64,000 nt of DNA from Cristatella mucedo (taxonomy: Eukaryota; Bryozoa; Phylactolaemata; Cristatellidae). The position numbers were made by a program, and so were the translations under genes. The notes under the pieces are model-generated. The model did not search any database. It was not told where the DNA came from and saw nothing but the letters and a program-made list of their open reading frames with translations. The stretch is taken from positions 3,968,501-4,032,500 of the forward strand of contig WPIO01000024.1 of NCBI GenBank assembly GCA_009760855.2, given 5' to 3'. Below are positions 58,630 to 64,000 of the stretch, piece after piece. Within the stretch, counting starts at the first letter, position 1, and every line of letters begins with the position of its first letter.

Positions 58630-61600
58630 TAAATGTATATCCGTCTGTAACTCCACAAAGCCACGAAGAAAATATAGGTGCTACGAAGGAGAGTTTTGTG
58701 TATCCACTCTCAGTCTAAGCGGCTTTCGGCACGCATTCGGTCGACAATACACTTCATCTCGCGCAACAAAGAGAAAGTGGTCAGCATAGCAGAATCAGGA
58801 CAGCAGTTAAGGTAGTGAATAGCATAGCAGTGGCAGCTCAGTACCGCTGGGAAGGATAAGCAATAGTCGGCAGCAGGAGCGCAGTTGTCGTTCCATAAGA
58901 ATCTTGGAAGTGAGTTCGACAGTCTAGGATCTACAGAGCTAAAGCTTCGGTCAAAAACGGTCTTTAAGCGGAGGAAGGGAACAGCTAAATTTTTGTCCAT
59001 ACAGGACCTGAGGGTGCAAGGAGGCTGAAACCGGTGCAGCAGTTCAGCTTGCTATGGATGAGCCAAGAGCCACGACGGGCCTTGTGGGTAAGCGTATGGA
59101 CTTTCTCTGTATCAATTGATCAATCGGCAGGCATCCTAGCTCTTTTAGCACAGTAGACATGTGGTCAAACCTCTGGCACTTGCAAGCCAGCCATGAGCTA
59201 TATTTACAGCTATTTGCAGTGACCTTGTTTCTTTTTGGTAGCCCATGAAAAAGGGAAATGCAATAATTAAGCTAAGACAGACCTAAAGAGCTAGTTAAAT
59301 GTTTTGCAAGCCTCCATGGAAGATAGCTCCTTATCTTAGATAGGAATCGGAAGTGGTGGCAAGCTGTAGAAAGTCTTCTGAATTAAGCTTTTAAAATTTA
59401 GGCTGCTGTTGCAAACGACGCCTAAATTTCGAGCACATGGGGGCGATCACACAACAGCATCATCTGCTAGAAGAGCAAAGCCTTATAATTTTGCCAAAGC
59501 TTAGGTTATCCTAAAAGCTGCAGTTCAGTTAAATCATCGCTTAGTTTTAAGAAGTTTTCCGACATCCAGGTCCGAATGTTGGCAAAGCAAGCGTTCAGTT
59601 TATCCGTTGCAGTAGCAGATTCAAATACCACCAGCTTAAAAATGATATCCTATTCCATGAGCCTTGTCACTTTTCCCAGAGCTTGAGTATAAACGGAGAA
59701 CAGCAATGGACCGAGTACGGACTCTTGAGGACTAAAAAGGTGACCGGTCTCGTGGGTGAGGCCTGACTCTTATACGACACGGATTGAACGCGATTGGTCA
59801 ATTACGATTGAAACCACTCCATTGCCTAGTCGGCCAAACCGATCGTTGTCGATCGTTCAAGTAGGACGTCGTGATCAATCATATTAAAGGCAGCTGATAG
59901 TTCTAGCAGAGCTAGAGCTTCCTGAGACATTCCCGTTATCGTTGCCTCATAGAATGTCACTGCTAATACGGAGGAGAGCAGTTTTGGTCGACAGCTGCTT
60001 CTTGGAGACTCCGATTGAAATGTTTCTGACGTTTATTCCTTTTTAGTATGTGATACGAGCTGCTTAGCGAAAGTTTTTTCAATAATCTTTGACAAAAAAG
60101 GATGAAGGGAAAACCGGACGATAGCTTGCAAGGACCTCTGCATCTAATCCAGTCTTCTAAGTATCGGTCTAACGATTGCCGATTTAAAGGACTTTTGTAC
60201 GACCTTTTTTCAAAAGAAGCGTTACAAATCTCGGTTATGTCATGGCTAAGCTGGTTTGCCAGTAAAGACAACAGAGATGATGGTATAGGATCTTCAGGAG
60301 ACTAGCTCTTTATACTAAACCTTACTAAAGTAGCCACATCGCACGTAGAAACGTCTGAAAATATTTTAAGGAAGGCTACAGGTTTCGATTCCACATTTGC
60401 TTTAATGGGAGAGGGCTTTATTGAGGCACTAGTGCATAATATATTCAGTAAAGAAGGCTTTAAACTTCTTGGCAAAGCCGGTAATATACGAGGAGTCAGA
60501 CCTTTCAGCATTTGCCAGTCAATTGTTTGCCGTCTTATAAATCTGTTTTTTGGGCCTAACTGGCAGGACTTCAGTTTTTCAATGAAAAAAAAAGTCCTGC
60601 CCTTTTTGATCCTCCTTGTGAAAACTTGAAGGAAATCTTTGAAATTGAAGAGATCTGCATTAGACCACAACTTCTTAGACCACGTTCAAGCCTGTGCTCA
60701 AAAAGGTTCATCCTTTGAAGTTTCTTGTAAATTGAAAGGAATCTCCACAATTCCGTACACGGATAGAATGAAAGGCAGCATGCTTGTCAAGAGCACTTCT
60801 AAGTGTCATGTTAACTGCATCAGTAAGGGTATCGAGGCTGTCGGTGGTGTCTGGGTGCAGGTCAAGAAGCCCGGCTTTTTACAAACAGATTTCTAAAAAT
60901 AGACTAGGTCAATGCTCTTTAAGTTATGTCACTGAAGAGGTTCAAAATTACCCTGCACGTACAAGGCAGCAGGAACAGTAAACGAGACCAAACATAGATC
61001 CAAGAGAATCATCAGGCATGCCGCAAGGTAGCGATCACGAGATCGAGAATGAGGCCACGGACGTGGCTGGTATGATTAGCGTGTTGGAACAAACCGAAAT
61101 TCTCTAAACAGTCAAGAAAGTGCCTACCTGATTGTTTTTAGGGTTCTCAACGTGGATATTGAAGTCCTCATAAATCAATAATGGTCTGCCATACGTATTT
61201 TAGCGAGGAACTCCGAAAACCTTTCTAAACAATTTTAGACAGCCAGCAAGAGGTCAGTATATGACAACAGTGAGAGGCACCGTCTTTCACGAGGACCTGA
61301 TTGGAACTGATTTAAACGACATCCATGCAAAAAACCACGTATGTTAGAGCTAAATGATTTCCAACGAAAATTGAAACCCGCCATAAACCATATCAGAATG
61401 CAAGGACTGAAAGGATGAGAACCCGGGTAGGGGGGATCACATATATACAGCTACTGGAACAAGGCGTCATCCAAGTTTCGGCAAACAGAAATACATCTAG
61501 CTTCGCTTGGACAGCCTGATCGTGGACAAGTAGCGGCTTGGTTTTTAATGAGCTGACATTTAGCAGGCGGAATTTAAAAGGCTGCCTAACTACTGCATGA

Positions 61601-61680
61601 CGCCGATTACGCGGTTTGCATTCAAGTCGGCGTGTAGCCGGCCAGGCAAACGCCACCCAAGTTCAAAATAAATGCGAGGT
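58630..61680 (-). mobile_element. LINE family B, longest copy (endonuclease to 3' end)
   Basis: Minus strand, 5' to 3': endonuclease start at about 61656 (FKFRLLNVSSLKTKPLLVHD, AKLDVFLFAETWM), decayed endonuclease body 60.9-61.4 kb, linker frame 60302-60670, RT with LSAAFNMIDHDVLLER at about 59870-59920 and SVLGPLLFSVYTQALGK at about 59680-59735, then AVPFLRLKTVFDRSFSS at 58950-59000, and the 3' end at 58630. The YxDD segment appears deleted near 59640. Roughly 3 kb of a CR1-type element with many stops and shifts; inactive. Confidence 0.85.
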
Positions 61681-62284
61681 TGTAGCTTCAGTTTACTCAG
61701 CTTTCAAATTCAAATGAAAGAATCAGTTACATATTCAGGGCTCACTTAAGCTTCTGATATCTTATTGGAATGAAAAGATATGATTGAACAAACGCGACTT
61801 TGAAAGTCTCAACGATTAATCGCATGGTGATAAGCTCCATTATATCTAGGTACAGCTTAGCCTTTGGCTTAGAAAGTCAGCGAAGTCCACAGGAAACCTT
61901 CATAAGCCCCCAATTAGAAAAACGATGCCCATCTTCATGTCTCAAATTCTGTAGCAGTCATAACTAAAGATTTACCTAACCTCAGGAATCATGTTGCAAT
62001 TGCCTACAAAGTATGGGAGTTAAGCTTTACCTTCCAATGGGTCTTGAAACGTAGGGCCGCGGTTTCGTCCACCTCTATTAACTCCAACTATAATGAGTTT
62101 ATATTTGGAACAAAGAAAATAGATTGATCGAATTAAATGAGTCTTATAGATACTTACGTAAAGTAGCACGTCAGTTTGACTAGAACACCCTGAGATATAA
62201 TTCAATTTTGACCTTGGAGAGCTCATGCTGATCGCTTCATTCTTACCTAACGCGCACAGCACTTTGTGATGGCATGGAAACGGC
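61681..62284. other. Spacer, nothing recognised
   Basis: The minus frame 62020-62319 is unremarkable; no repeat recognised. Confidence 0.4.
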
Positions 62285-62487
62285 AAACGAGACTTGCAGC
62301 TCACCATTAAGTCGCTCAATGGGCTGTAGCACTACAGTAAATGCCAGCCGAAGCAAGTATGAATTCGACCAGGCTACAGACGTCTGCTTTAGTAACGGTT
62401 GGTTACTTTTGTCTATATGCCGAATGCCCATTGCATGTTCCATGCAGGATATTGCCTAGCGAACATTATAGGTCTAAACTGCTTTGT

Positions 62488-62522
<35 letters not shown>

Positions 62523-62850
62523 TTAGTACTTGTTGTTTTTTCTATTTAAAGCATATGAAGTGACGTTGAAACCAGTACTATAGAATAAGCGGTCAGCGAG
62601 AATAAATTAAACGCAGTTACCACAAGCCTCTGGCCTGGTGCCGCGGGATTCAAATCACGTTGAACGCCTGCTGCTGATCAACTATCATGGTCCCCTAGCT
62701 CACTTGTTCAACCAGGCACCTCTCTAATTTCGTGGGTATTTTTGCATCGAGCTCCCCTAAATGACTAGCTATTACAGACGAACACTTTTTGTCGGGCAAG
62801 TGGAAAGTAGGCCTGTGGAAATGTTTTGGTACGATTTCACCAGTGACTTG
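62285..62850. repeat. Dispersed repeat family C (copy 4)
   Basis: Parallel to 56275-56850: CACTACAGTAAATGCCAGCC, CGTCTGCTTTAGTAACGG, GGATATTGCCTAGCGAACAT, ATAGGTCTAAACTGCTTTGT, a TC run at 62491-62522, AAGTGACGTTGAAACC, CGCGGGATTCAAATCACG, and TTCACCAGTGACTTGTAAT. It ends at the AAT repeat of the adjacent LINE. Confidence 0.6.
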
Positions 62851-62851
62851 T

Positions 62852-64000
62852 AATAATAATAATAATAATAATAATAATGCTTTGATAAAGAGCCCTCTGA
62901 GAATTCAATCTCTTTCTAGGCGCTTCACATTTGCTGCAAAGGGAAGCGCGATTGAATGGTGAGTAATATCATGCTTGATAAGCAACGTGAATAACATGGA
63001 TAGGGGTGACATGCACAGGGTCAGCATGCAAGTGTGGTTAGTGGCAGCATGCAGTGTGACTGCACCCATAGGCACATCGTGGACGAATCACAGGGACCCA
63101 TATAATGCTGTCCTAAATAGGTGTGTTTAAAAGTTTTTTTTAAATGTGGTCAAGTAAGGGGATGTTCTGAGGCAAGTCGGGAGGCAGTTCCACACTTTAG
63201 AAGCTTACGAACTAAATGGGTGGTCTCTAATGGATTTGAGGTTTGTACGATGTATTGATAAACTGTTGATTCCGAAAAGCGGATGGTACGAAATCTGGCC
63301 TAGTGGAGTAATATATCTGAGAGATAGGCTGGAGCCAAAGAATGAAGTAACCTAAAAGTGAGCGAAAAGACCTTGGAAGTCGATCCTTTAATTAATTGGT
63401 AGCCAGTGCAGGTCGGCGAGAAGTGGATTGATATGGGAACTACGATGCTCACTACAGACAAGCCAAGCTACGGAATTTTGCACCAGCTGAAATCGATTGA
63501 TTGGACATGCCGGTAGGCCAGCAAGCAATGAGTTACAAAAATCGAGACGCGATATCACAATTGCATGGACCAACTTGGACGTGGTATCCTTATCTAAAAG
63601 AGCCCGAAATGTAGCAATGTTGTGTAGCTGCAAGTAGGCAGTCTTGACTGTGGAGCTGATGAGGTCGTCTAACGAGAGGTGAGTTTGGAACATGACACCT
63701 AAATTTCAAGCTGATTCTACCGATGATATGCTGGCGGATATAATTTTGAGCTTCAGCCTTTCCAATTTATGAATCACACTGGGCTTGCCCATAACTAATA
63801 AGTTAGTTTTATCATCGTTGAGTTGTAGAAAATTTGCTGCCATCCATCTACAGATGTCATCAATACACACAGCAAGTAAGTTGAGACAATTTGGGGTGCT
63901 CGAAGGCTGGTAGGGATTAAAGCAAAGATATAACTGAGCGACATCCGAATAGAAGTGAAAGCCCAGATTGAGCTTGGCAATCACATTAGCAAGGGAGAGA
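62852..64000 (-). mobile_element. LINE family A copy, runs off the window
   Basis: AAT repeat at 62852-62878, family A tail, then the C-terminus to palm region on the minus strand: [37 protein letters not shown] and FHFYSDVAQLYLCF (catalytic ADD replaced by SDV). The 5' part lies beyond 64000. Inactive. Confidence 0.92.

Overview
The window looks like genomic DNA of an invertebrate animal. It is AT-rich and gene-sparse, with spliceosomal introns of 78 bp to more than 9 kb. It is loaded with non-LTR retrotransposons of the CR1/L2 type, tRNA-derived SINEs, a Ty3/gypsy remnant and small hAT elements. No species can be named. A spiralian (mollusc or annelid type) is a reasonable guess from the protease architecture and the repeats, but it is only inference.

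One host gene can be reconstructed with good support. It is a secreted reprolysin-type (M12B) zinc metalloprotease of the ADAMTS-like / ADAM mig-17 group, on the + strand, from about 5.9 kb to about 52 kb. I assembled it from small exons with matching splice phases: prodomain (5927-6229, 6308-6400, tentative 6823-6922), RxxR cleavage site and start of the catalytic domain (19732-20039), catalytic core (29353-29528, 29715-29764), HELGH exon (33666-33771), third zinc histidine and Met-turn (36558-36722), ADAMTS-type cysteine-rich domain (42913-43048, 43331-43465, 43603-43654), and two C-terminal CC-x-TC modules (45938-46036, 51771-51916). A TATA box at 5870 sits about 57 bp before the first usable ATG. 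No thrombospondin repeat was seen.

Everything else is repeat-derived or unexplained. LINE family A has an APE-type endonuclease, a reverse transcriptase and a 3' tail ending in ATT repeats. It has more than ten copies, mostly minus strand; the largest are at 7950-10170, 25699-27990, 39540-40681, 46310-47420 and 62852-64000. LINE family B (3' tail with TACAT-like repeats, all minus) lies at 47876-47990, 49601-51215, 56965-57560 and 58630-61680. Two SINE families are present, and one carries a tail resembling that of LINE A. Two SPIN-like hAT elements with target-site duplications lie at 3360-3546 and 23821-24003. A gypsy pol fragment is broken up by LINE pieces at 48.0-49.6 kb. A further dispersed repeat (family C) recurs between 55.9 and 62.9 kb.

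All LINE copies look inactive (frameshifts, stops, altered catalytic motifs, truncations). Several are rearranged in unusual ways: an inverted endonuclease repeat, a switch of orientation, internal duplications and nested insertions. The TEs lie mostly in the protease introns and downstream of the last exon. No CRISPR array, rRNA or functional tRNA gene was found. I did not find a clear new multi-gene system. The most notable items are the long protease gene, the SPIN-like elements, the SINE/LINE tail sharing and the rearranged LINE copies.
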